Source of the DNA: Bog-473 sp963777485
GTDB taxonomy: Bacteria; Actinomycetota; Acidimicrobiia; Acidimicrobiales; RAAP-2
Reading direction: 5' to 3'
DNA: 64,000 nt
Assembly (NCBI GenBank): GCA_963777485.1
Contig: CAVZQP010000002.1
Location: forward strand, 558,001 to 622,000
Shown: one piece after another, positions 15,849 through 22,995 of the stretch
Layout: each line of letters begins with the position of its first letter
How positions within the stretch are numbered: position 1 is the first letter of the stretch
Translations under genes and position numbers: made by a program
Notes under the pieces: model-generated
Told to the model about the DNA's origin: nothing
Database searches by the model: none
Seen by the model: only the letters and a program-made list of their open reading frames with translations

Positions 15849-16733
15849 GTGGTTTCCGAGCTGTTCGACGAGGCCGCCTGGAAGCAGGTGCCGGACTTCG
15901 ACTTCACCGACATCACGTACCACCGCGCCGTGGAGCACGGGACGGTCCGCATCGCGTTCAACCGGCCCGAGGTGCGCAACGCCTTCCGGCCCCGCACCGT
16001 CGACGAGCTCATCACCGCGCTCGACCATGCCCGCTGCTGGTCCGACGTCGGCTGCGTGCTGCTCACCGGCAACGGGCCGTCGCCCACCGACGGCGTCTGG
16101 GCCTTCTGCTCGGGTGGCGACCAGCGCATCCGGGGCGCCGCCGGCTACGAATACGAGGACGCGGGGGACACCGGCCGCGCCGGCCGGCTCCACATCCTCG
16201 AGGCCCAGCGCCTCATCCGCTTCATGCCCAAGGCCGTCGTCTGCGTGGTGCCGGGGTGGGCGGCCGGCGGCGGGCACAGCCTCCACGTCGTCTGCGACCT
16301 GACGCTCGCCAGTGCCGAACACGCGCGCTTCAAGCAGACCGATGCCGACGTCGCGTCCTTCGACGGCGGCTTCGGCTCGGCCTACCTGGCCCGGCAGGTC
16401 GGCCAGAAGTTCGCCCGCGAGATCTTCTTCCTCGCCCGGCCCTACAGCGCGCAGGAGATGCACGAGATGGGCGCGGTGAACGAGGTCGTGCGCCATGCCG
16501 ACCTCGAGCGGGTCGCGCTCGAGTGGGCCAAGGAGATCAACGGCAAGAGCCCCACCGCCATCCGGATGCTCAAATACGCCTTCAACCTCATCGACGACGG
16601 CCTCGTCGGCCAGCAGCTGTTCGCCGGCGAGGCCACCCGCCTCGCCTACGGCTCACCCGAGGCGGCCGAAGGCCGCGACTCGTTCCTGGAGAAGCGGCCA
16701 CCCGACTGGTCGCCCTTCCCCTGGCACTACTGA
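15849..16733 (+). CDS. menB: 1,4-dihydroxy-2-naphthoyl-CoA synthase
   Basis: This 294-residue crotonase-fold protein has the menaquinone-synthesis signature. NRPEVRNAFRP is in the first CoA-binding region, the CSGGDQRIRG loop provides the oxyanion hole, and GWAAGGGHSLHVVCDLTLAS is the conserved core. The catalytic-region segment TDADVASFDGGFGSAYLARQVG is a hallmark of MenB rather than general enoyl-CoA hydratases. It closes the second ring of the naphthoquinone from o-succinylbenzoyl-CoA. The C-terminal RPPDWSPFPWHY also fits MenB. It starts at GTG 15849, 9 bases after the preceding gene. No other men genes are in the window, so here it is separated from the rest of the pathway. Confidence 0.93.
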   Translation: MVSELFDEAAWKQVPDFDFTDITYHRAVEHGTVRIAFNRPEVRNAFRPRTVDELITALDHARCWSDVGCVLLTGNGPSPTDGVWAFCSGGDQRIRGAAGYEYEDAGDTGRAGRLHILEAQRLIRFMPKAVVCVVPGWAAGGGHSLHVVCDLTLASAEHARFKQTDADVASFDGGFGSAYLARQVGQKFAREIFFLARPYSAQEMHEMGAVNEVVRHADLERVALEWAKEINGKSPTAIRMLKYAFNLIDDGLVGQQLFAGEATRLAYGSPEAAEGRDSFLEKRPPDWSPFPWHY

Positions 16734-16746
16734 GCGACCGCGCGGC

Positions 16747-17403
16747 TTACGTCACGCCCTTCCCGGCTTCCCGCTCGATCCCCGCCAGCAGGTAGCCCAG
16801 CCCGTTGGCGAACTGCTTCGGGCTCGTCATGGCGACCAGCTCGGTGGCCATGCGGCTCGTCTTCTCGGGCGGGGCCCAGCCGGCCCGCGAGGTCTCCAAC
16901 GCGGCGAAGCCGATCGTGTACGTCTGCAACGCGGCGTAGGCCGTCTTGGACGCCGCTGTGCCGTAGCCGGCCTCGCGCAGGATCTTGAGCATCATCTCCA
17001 TGCGCCGGATCGCCGTCGGCGAGATCACCGGGTGGCGCAGGTAGACGTAGAGCGCGCCCGGCTCCTGTACCAGCAGGCGCCGCAACCCGTCGGCCGCCGC
17101 CGTCAGTCGTGCCTGCCACGTGCCCTTGGCCGCGGGCATGAGCTGGCTCTGGATCAGCAGCTCCTCGACCACCTCGTCCATGAGGTCGTCCTTGTCGCGG
17201 ATGTAGCGATAGAGGGACATCGGCGCCACGTCGAGGTCGGCCGCCAGGCTGCGGATCGTCATCTGCTCGAAGCCGGTTGTGCGCAGCGACCGCAGGGCGG
17301 CCTCGACGATCTGGCCCCGCGAGATCGTGCCGCGGGGCGCCCGTTGCCCCGAGGACCGCCGTCGCGCCGTCACGGTCTGCTCTTTTCCCCGCACCGCCGC
17401 CAT
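16747..17403 (-). CDS. TetR/AcrR-family transcriptional regulator
   Basis: This 218-residue protein has a TetR DNA-binding domain at about residues 25-72, with the recognition segment MTIRSLAADLDVAPMSLYRYIRDK. A helical ligand-binding domain follows, of the kind seen in actinobacterial TetR_C-type regulators. ATG 17403 is preferred over the longer frame because the upstream stretch lies in the promoter. The gene lies 202 bases downstream of the flippase-like gene on the same strand and faces menB. Its own upstream region carries long inverted repeats (17428-17471), so autoregulation is likely; the inducer is unknown. Confidence 0.9.
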   Translation of the reverse strand: MAAVRGKEQTVTARRRSSGQRAPRGTISRGQIVEAALRSLRTTGFEQMTIRSLAADLDVAPMSLYRYIRDKDDLMDEVVEELLIQSQLMPAAKGTWQARLTAAADGLRRLLVQEPGALYVYLRHPVISPTAIRRMEMMLKILREAGYGTAASKTAYAALQTYTIGFAALETSRAGWAPPEKTSRMATELVAMTSPKQFANGLGYLLAGIEREAGKGVT

Positions 17404-17427
17404 GATTCGCCACCCTAAACCCAACCC

Positions 17428-17471
17428 GTTGCGTACACGTACGAGCGGCGGCTAAAGTACTAGTACGCAAC
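17428..17471. promoter_or_regulatory. Inverted-repeat operator upstream of the TetR gene
   Basis: Nine-bp arms GTTGCGTAC (17428-17436) and GTACGCAAC (17463-17471) lie 26 bases apart, and the palindrome GTACTAGTAC (17457-17466) overlaps the distal arm. The array is 25-68 bases upstream of the TetR start. It fits autorepression by a TetR dimer pair. Confidence 0.5.
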
Positions 17472-17605
17472 ACGCGTGAGGCCGGGTCCGTTTGGCACTC
17501 GCTGCTGAGGTGATCGAAGGCAACCGGTCGGGGGTAGGGCGCGCGGGCCCGGTGTGGTGGTGGTGTATCGGCGAGCCGCCACCGCCCGCCGGGCCGTGAA
17601 CGAGC

Positions 17606-18931
17606 TCAGTACGCGTCGTCCTCGCTGAGCCGCGCGAACGCCAGCCAGCCCCACAGCGCGGGCACGTACGTCGTGCAGGCTCGGAACAGCAATGTCGCGC
17701 CGGCCGCGAGGTCCTGGGGTACACCGGCGAGGGTGAGCCCCGAGATGTACGTGGCCTCCACCACGCCCAAGCCGCCGGGCACCGGCGTGATCCGGCCGAG
17801 CACGCTCGCCACGCAGCACACGAGCATCAGCGCACTGAAGTTGGCGACGGCGCCGACCGCATGCAGGCACCAGCCGAGGCCGGCCGCCAGAGCGACCTGC
17901 GTGAGGGCCGGGCCGGCGAGGAGCCGAACGACCGGACCGACGTGCGCCGTGATGTCGTAGACGTTGGCCCAGGCGGTGGCGAACTGGGGCCGGCCCCGCG
18001 ACGCCCAGGCATGGCGTACGCGCGGGATCATGAAGGCGAGACCGCCCGCGAGCCCCGCCGCCGCGACCAGGAGCAGCAGAACCTGCAGGAGGACGGTGTT
18101 CGAGCCGGCAGGTCCGACCGCGGAGAGGTGGAGCTCGCCCGCCGCCACCGGCAGGAACCCGATGCCGAGGAGGATCGGCACCGCGACACCGGCCACGCTC
18201 GACAGGAGGCCCGAGCTGTAGGCGATGCCCGGCGCGAAGCCGTGCTGTCGGTGCAGCGACACCGAGGCGGCCGTCGATGAAACGGGTCCGCCGATGAGCT
18301 CGGCGAAGGCCATCGCAACGGCGGTCCGCATGAGGACGTCGAACGGGATGAACGTCGCCACCCCGCCCCACAACGTGAGACCCTGCCCGACCGTTGCGGC
18401 CTGTGTCACGACGAGTGCGCCGATGACCGAGGCCCAGTCGACGTGGGACAGGACGGCCTTCATCTCGTGCGCCCCGAGCAGCTCCACCACGAGCAACCAC
18501 ACCAACAGCGCGATGGCGACCGGGACGATGATGCGACGCGGGCGGAGTCGGGGGAGGCGCGGGATGCGGATGACGCGGCTCGAGTGATCGCCGCGGGCAG
18601 GCGACGCCGACACGCTCGGTGTCCCCGCGGTCCCCGTTGCCGCCACGACCGCCGTCGACGCGCCGACCTGCGCGCCCGGGGTCACGGCGGAACCGTTGGC
18701 GACGGTCGAGCCGTCGGAGCCGTTGGAACCCTCGGGCTCCTCGGGCGGTGCCGCCCCGGGAGCATCGGGCACGTCGGGAGCGTCGGGCACGTCAGCCGCG
18801 GCGTGACGTGCAGAAGGGGCGAGGTCTCGGTTCACGGGCGGCGTCGGATGAGGGTTAACCGGGCCACTGTATGACTCTGGCGCTGGACAACCGGGGTTGG
18901 GGCCCTTCCCGAGGTCAGGCGCGTCAACCAT
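17606..18931 (-). CDS. LPG-synthase-TM/YbhN-like (flippase-like) membrane protein with Pro/Asp-rich N-terminus
   Basis: This 441-residue protein has about 115 residues of low-complexity hydrophilic N-terminus (PDAPDVPDAPG repeats, Ser/Gly/Thr-rich) and then about 7-8 membrane segments. The signature PVPGGLGVVEATYISGL near residue 390 marks the lysylphosphatidylglycerol-synthase transmembrane/UPF0104 family, often proposed to flip lipids. The catalytic LPG-synthase domain is absent, so a transport or flippase role fits better than lipid aminoacylation. ATG 18931 overlaps the stop of the upstream antiporter by 8 bases, indicating translational coupling. A paralogue lies at 20876-22087. Confidence 0.8.
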   Translation of the reverse strand: MVDAPDLGKGPNPGCPAPESYSGPVNPHPTPPVNRDLAPSARHAAADVPDAPDVPDAPGAAPPEEPEGSNGSDGSTVANGSAVTPGAQVGASTAVVAATGTAGTPSVSASPARGDHSSRVIRIPRLPRLRPRRIIVPVAIALLVWLLVVELLGAHEMKAVLSHVDWASVIGALVVTQAATVGQGLTLWGGVATFIPFDVLMRTAVAMAFAELIGGPVSSTAASVSLHRQHGFAPGIAYSSGLLSSVAGVAVPILLGIGFLPVAAGELHLSAVGPAGSNTVLLQVLLLLVAAAGLAGGLAFMIPRVRHAWASRGRPQFATAWANVYDITAHVGPVVRLLAGPALTQVALAAGLGWCLHAVGAVANFSALMLVCCVASVLGRITPVPGGLGVVEATYISGLTLAGVPQDLAAGATLLFRACTTYVPALWGWLAFARLSEDDAY

Positions 18932-20258
18932 GCCCGGGCTCCTCGGTCGCCGGGCCTCGATGCATCCCCGGCGAGCCCACCCGGCGCAGGCTCCTCGTCG
19001 CGATATGGGTGCCCCCGCCGGCCCGGCCGTGCGCCGGGTGCCCGGCCTCGAGTCGCGCCGCGGCGTAGGCCCCGTACCGCGCCGCCAACGGCGACGCGCT
19101 CACGCCGTGCAGCAGCACGCTCAACGCGACGGTCAGCGTCACCGCGGCGAGGACCGCCTTCGCCTGGGACGGCTCGAACGCGTCGACGGCGAGCAGGGCG
19201 AACACCACCGACGCCAGCCCGCGCGGGCCGAACCATCCGACGAACGCGACGGTGGCGCGGTCGAGCCCCGTCCCCATCAGCGCCACGGCGACAGGCACCA
19301 TGCGCAGCACCGTCAGAGCCAGCAACGCGAACAGCACGTCGCGCCAGCCGGTGTTCTCGAGCCCAGGCACCAACATGACGGCGCCGAAGATGAACCAGAC
19401 CAACAGCGACAGGAGGGTCCCGGCCTCTTCGGCGAAGCCCAGCGCTGCCTCGTCGTTGTGGTGGTCGACGCTGCCGAAGGCGATCCCGGCGACGAACGCG
19501 CACACGAAGCCGTTCACGCCGGCGACGTACGCCGCCGAATAGGCGAACACGGCCAGCGCCAGGATCGCCAGCGGCCGGAACGCGGGCGCGCTCCACCGGT
19601 GCCGCCGCGCCAACGCCAGCAATGTCGCCCCGACCACGCCGATCCCGATCCCCAGCAGCGTCCCGCCCACCAACGCGCCGACGGCCGCCCAGAGATGCTG
19701 ACCCCCCAGCGCATCCGCCGTCACCGCCCCGGCGATGAAGAGGTTGACGAACGGCGTCGCGATCCCGTCGTTGAGCCCGCTCTCGACGTTCAAAGTCCGG
19801 CGCACCCCCGCCGGCACGCGCTCGTCCGCCATGATCGACGCCCCCAGCGCCGCATCGGTCGGCGCCACGATGGCGCCGATGGCGGCCGCCACCCAGAGCC
19901 CGTTGCCGCCGAACAACAGCGCGGCCGTCGCCGCCCCGGCAGCGATCGTCAAGGGCAGCCCGATCCCCAGCAGGCGGCCCGGGATCGCGGCGTCGGCCCG
20001 CAGCGCGCGCAGGCTCACCCGCGACGCGTCGGCGAAGAGCACGATGGCGAGCGTCATCTCGGCCAGCGAGCGGATTGTCGACGAGTGCAACGTGAAATGC
20101 ACGAGCGCCGTCGGCCCGTGGGTCACGAGCACGCCGAGCACGACGAACGCAATGGGGGCCGAGACGTCCCAGCGCTCCAGCCGTCCCGAGACGAGCCCCC
20201 ACACGATCACACAGGCAGAGACCACCGCCAGCGCGGCGAAGCTGGATTCATGGCCCAT
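18924..20258 (-). CDS. CPA1-type Na+/H+ antiporter (NhaP-like)
   Basis: This 444-residue protein has about 12 membrane segments. The ion-binding ND pair appears in NVESGLNDGIATPF, preceded by the APTDAALGASIM segment. The late segment GWFGPRGLASVVFALL is the other CPA1 hallmark. It should exchange Na+ or K+ for protons at the cytoplasmic membrane for pH and salt homeostasis. A short cytoplasmic tail rich in Arg, Gly and His ends the protein; no TrkA-type domain follows. It is the first gene of a two-gene unit with the flippase-like gene. Confidence 0.9.
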   Translation of the reverse strand: MGHESSFAALAVVSACVIVWGLVSGRLERWDVSAPIAFVVLGVLVTHGPTALVHFTLHSSTIRSLAEMTLAIVLFADASRVSLRALRADAAIPGRLLGIGLPLTIAAGAATAALLFGGNGLWVAAAIGAIVAPTDAALGASIMADERVPAGVRRTLNVESGLNDGIATPFVNLFIAGAVTADALGGQHLWAAVGALVGGTLLGIGIGVVGATLLALARRHRWSAPAFRPLAILALAVFAYSAAYVAGVNGFVCAFVAGIAFGSVDHHNDEAALGFAEEAGTLLSLLVWFIFGAVMLVPGLENTGWRDVLFALLALTVLRMVPVAVALMGTGLDRATVAFVGWFGPRGLASVVFALLAVDAFEPSQAKAVLAAVTLTVALSVLLHGVSASPLAARYGAYAAARLEAGHPAHGRAGGGTHIATRSLRRVGSPGMHRGPATEEPGHG

Positions 20259-20409
20259 GGCCGTCTCAGTTTTTCAGAGGGGGCTGCGGCGGCGGGGCAC
20301 GGCCGAAGGTGACGATCGGCACATCCCAGCGCCGACACCGGCGTGACGGCTAGAACAGGGGTAAAGGGAACACGGGCACCGGCCCGTGAACTGACTACGA
20401 GGAGATCCC

Positions 20410-20817
20410 ATGCTTGGCGCCACTTACCAGTACCCGATTCTCGACTTCTTCCTGACGATGTTGTACTTCTTCCTCTTCGTCATCTGGATCTGGCTGCTGA
20501 TCATGGTGTTCGTCGACGTCTTCCGCAGCCGCGACATGGGTGGCGGGGCCAAGGCGCTGTGGGCGATCTTCATTATCATCCTCCCGTTCCTCGGGGTCTT
20601 CGTCTACCTGATCGCCCGCGGCGGCAAGATGCACGAGCGCCAAGCCCAACAGGCGGCGGACCAGCAGAAGGCGTTCGATTCCTACGTGCGCGAGGCCGCC
20701 GGCACGCCGGGCGGCGACACCGCATCCCAACTCTCGAAGCTCGCCGACCTCAAGAACCAGGGGGTGCTCACCGAGGAGGAGTTCCAGTCGGAGAAGTCCA
20801 AGCTCCTCAACGTCTAG
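20410..20817 (+). CDS. PLDc_N + SHOCT small membrane protein
   Basis: This 135-residue protein has two hydrophobic helices (about residues 11-37 and 48-68) separated by the charged turn FRSRDMGGG; this is the phospholipase-D-nuclease N-terminal (PLDc_N) membrane motif without any nuclease domain. A charged linker with Gln/Ala follows, then a SHOCT domain at the C-terminus (KLADLKNQGVLTEEEFQSEK). SHOCT domains are short oligomerisation-type modules. Function is unknown, and such proteins often sit in stress regulons. It is about 80% identical to 32758-33159. The RBS GAGGAG stands seven bases before ATG. Confidence 0.85.
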   Translation: MLGATYQYPILDFFLTMLYFFLFVIWIWLLIMVFVDVFRSRDMGGGAKALWAIFIIILPFLGVFVYLIARGGKMHERQAQQAADQQKAFDSYVREAAGTPGGDTASQLSKLADLKNQGVLTEEEFQSEKSKLLNV

Positions 20818-20875
20818 CCGCAGGGCTGCCGACCCCGCGCTACTGCGCCACTTCGTCACCGGGGGACACGCTTCG

Positions 20876-22087
20876 GTGACGCCGGAAGAGCAGGACGCGA
20901 CCGAAGCGGACCTCGAGCCGGAGTTGCCGGCCGGCCCGCCCGCGCGTGCCGCGTCCGGGTCCGGGTCCGACGGGCCATCGCCCGACACCCCCGACACCTA
21001 CGACCGCATCGCCCTCCGCATCGAGGAGGACGTCGAGTCGCCGCTGCCGTGGCGGACCATCGCCAAGCGGAGCGTCATGGTGGTGGTCGCCGGCATCACC
21101 ATCTACCTCGTCTTCCCGAGTCTCGCCGAGGTGTTCAGCTCGTTCCCGAAACTGACCTCGCTCGACCCGATCTGGTTCACCCTCGCCTTCGCCTTCGAGG
21201 TCGCGCACTTCGTCTGCACCATCGGACTCCAGCGCATCGCGCTCGGTACCAAGGCTTGGTTCTCAGTGTCCACCTCTCAGCTGGCGGGGAACTCCATCAG
21301 CCTCATCGTGCCGGGCGGCGCCGCGGTCGGTGCAGCGACGCAGTTCCGCATGCTGGCGAAGGCGGGCAACGACACGACCGCCGCGATCGGTGGCCTGACG
21401 GTGTTCTCGCTCTTGCAGATCGGCGGGCTGCTGGCCCTGCCGATCTTCGTGTTGCCGGCGATCCTCGCCGGCACGCCGATTGCCCGGAGCCTGGAGTACA
21501 CGGCTCTGCTCGGTCTCGTCGCGTTCTTTCTCTTCGCGGGATTCGGCACGGTCGTTTTGGCGCTGGACGGGCCCATGCGTTGGGCCGGCAACGTGGTACA
21601 GGTAGCGCGCAACCGGCTGCGTCACAACGCGGCGCCCATGACCGACCTGCCCGATCGCCTCGTGCGCGAGCGCAACCGCATCCGCAACGTGCTGGGACGG
21701 CGCTGGAAGGCGGCGGCGCTGCTCAGCAGCGGGCGCCTGTTGTTGGACTACGGCTGCCTCCTTGCCACGATCCGAGCCACCGGCGCCAAGCCGAATCCGT
21801 CGTTGGTCCTCCTCGCCTATGCCGTGGCCAAGCTCCTCGCACTGATTCCCATCACACCCGGCGGACTCGGCCTCGTCGAGGCGGGGCTCAGCGGTCTGCT
21901 GATCCTGGCCGGAGTGCCCGGCGGCGACGCCGTCGTCGCGACACTCGCATACCGGATCATCTCCTACTGGTTGCCCATCTTCGTCGGGCCGTTCGCGTAT
22001 TACGCCTTCCGCCTGCGCTACGGGAAGCCGGGCCACCAACCGAGCGAGGGAGCAGGCGGCACCGGGCCGGCACTCGCCGGAGGCTGA
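20876..22087 (+). CDS. LPG-synthase-TM/YbhN-like (flippase-like) membrane protein
   Basis: This 403-residue protein has an acidic cytoplasmic N-terminus of about 60 residues and then about 8 membrane segments. It carries the family signature PITPGGLGLVEAGLSGLLI near residue 335. It is a distant paralogue of 17606-18931 and likewise lacks the soluble LPG-synthase domain. It probably moves a lipid or lipid-linked substrate. GTG 20876 is the chosen start, 58 bases after the PLDc_N-SHOCT stop. Its 3' end overlaps the convergent HTH gene by 70 bases, which is unusual for this compact but tidy region. Confidence 0.8.
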   Translation: MTPEEQDATEADLEPELPAGPPARAASGSGSDGPSPDTPDTYDRIALRIEEDVESPLPWRTIAKRSVMVVVAGITIYLVFPSLAEVFSSFPKLTSLDPIWFTLAFAFEVAHFVCTIGLQRIALGTKAWFSVSTSQLAGNSISLIVPGGAAVGAATQFRMLAKAGNDTTAAIGGLTVFSLLQIGGLLALPIFVLPAILAGTPIARSLEYTALLGLVAFFLFAGFGTVVLALDGPMRWAGNVVQVARNRLRHNAAPMTDLPDRLVRERNRIRNVLGRRWKAAALLSSGRLLLDYGCLLATIRATGAKPNPSLVLLAYAVAKLLALIPITPGGLGLVEAGLSGLLILAGVPGGDAVVATLAYRIISYWLPIFVGPFAYYAFRLRYGKPGHQPSEGAGGTGPALAGG

Positions 22088-22557
22088 TCGGCGTCAACGC
22101 TGCTGATGTCCGGCCCGCGCTTCCATAGTCCCCGACGGTCCACCCACAGAGGCGCGAGAGCCTCGGCTCGTTCTCCTCTCCGTACGGCTCTGGCGTCGTC
22201 TTCGGGAACGTCTGGGTCGTAGCCGACCTCCTCTGCCGCCTTCGCGAAGGCTTGCCGCCAGACCATGTCCTCGAGCGGTTCTCGTGGAGCGAGGTAATAG
22301 ACGAGATCGCAGTTGAGGGCTTCGGCAACTCGACGGAGAGTCGAGAGTTGGATCGATTCCCCCGTCTCGGTTTGTTGGAGTTGGCTCACCCGCTGCTGGG
22401 TGACTCCCATCCGCAGTGAGAGCTCGTGCTCCGACATGCCGATTGCTTCTCGGATTGCTCTCACCCAACCTTCAGCGGGGCGAGACGGCGGTCTACTGAG
22501 GAGCGAAAGATCGGCGTCGATTCTCCGGCGAGCGAGCCGGCGGCTCAGAGCACGCAT
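22018..22557 (-). CDS. Mobile mystery protein A-like HTH regulator (orphan)
   Basis: From ATG 22557 the 179-residue protein reads RALSRRLARRRIDADLSLL and then carries an XRE-type HTH (GMSEHELSLRMGVTQQRVSQLQ, about residues 39-60) and the segment LRRVAEALNCDLVYYLAPREPLE. This order is typical of mobile mystery protein A, the DNA-binding half of a two-gene module whose partner, mobile mystery protein B, is a Fic-domain protein. No Fic gene is present on either side. The C-terminus from about residue 115 departs from what I expect for the family and runs 70 bases into the convergent flippase gene. It may be a decayed or re-joined end. Three dyads upstream suggest autoregulation. Confidence 0.72.
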   Translation of the reverse strand: MRALSRRLARRRIDADLSLLSRPPSRPAEGWVRAIREAIGMSEHELSLRMGVTQQRVSQLQQTETGESIQLSTLRRVAEALNCDLVYYLAPREPLEDMVWRQAFAKAAEEVGYDPDVPEDDARAVRRGERAEALAPLWVDRRGLWKRGPDISSVDADQPPASAGPVPPAPSLGWWPGFP

Positions 22558-22589
22558 CGTTTTAGAACCGGTCGGGCATATGCGGTGCT

Positions 22590-22681
22590 CTTGTGGATTC
22601 TTCTCGATGCCACAAGGCGCGACTTGTGATCTTGCGGATCTACAAGTCGACCCTTGTGGGAATGCGCTCACTCCACAAGGG
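22590..22681. repeat. Three phased CTTGT/ACAAG operator dyads
   Basis: The dyads are CTTGTGG/CCACAAG (22590-22616), GACTTGT/ACAAGTC (22621-22648) and CCCTTGTGG/CCACAAGGG (22651-22681). Dyad centres fall at about 22603, 22634.5 and 22666, so they are spaced about 31.5 bp, three turns of B-DNA. Neighbouring half-sites of adjacent dyads are 11 bp apart. The array lies 33-124 bases upstream of the mobile mystery A start. It is very likely its cooperative operator. Confidence 0.75.
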
Positions 22682-22690
22682 GGAGGGCAT

Positions 22691-22828
22691 ATGCAAACTC
22701 AGCAGAGAAAACGTCGCCGGTTCGCGAAGACAGGACCGCTGTGGTGGAGGCCGCCGGGAGGGCCGAGGGCGGAAGCGGGCGGTCGGATGCACAGGGGATC
22801 CAGTAGCAGTTGGACGTCCGTTGTGTAA
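22691..22828 (+). CDS. Possible small basic protein divergent from mobile mystery A
   Basis: This 45-codon frame starts at ATG 22691, right after the dyad array, with GGGGGAGGG as a good RBS. The N-terminus is strongly basic (QQRKRRRF) and the rest is rich in Gly, Pro, Arg and Ser. Nothing known is recognised. It could be a relic of the module or chance. The remaining bases to 22995 show no other gene and presumably hold the promoter of the fucosidase gene. Confidence 0.25.
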   Translation: MQTQQRKRRRFAKTGPLWWRPPGGPRAEAGGRMHRGSSSSWTSVV

Positions 22829-22995
22829 TCGCACTCGTGGTGCAAGCTTTGTGCGCCGAATGGGGGTGGGACGCTGTTTCCGTGGCGCCGGATGGCCTTT
22901 GGGAGCGTGGGTGTTGCTTGGCATGACAAAATGACCCGCCAGTGCCGCATGAGGGGGGACTCGCAAGGACCGGATGATGCGAGAGTGCAATCGCC

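Noticed and set aside
18897..20312. 471-codon plus-strand frame
   Set aside because: Antisense to the Na+/H+ antiporter; composition is dominated by Arg, Gln, Asp and His as in shadow frames.
20352..20361. AGAACAGGGG shared with 28045-28054
   Set aside because: Two copies of one 10-mer without dyad symmetry or consistent position relative to genes; it could be chance.
22593..22934. 113-codon frame through the dyad array
   Set aside because: It runs across the operator repeats, has no ribosome site and has shadow-like composition.
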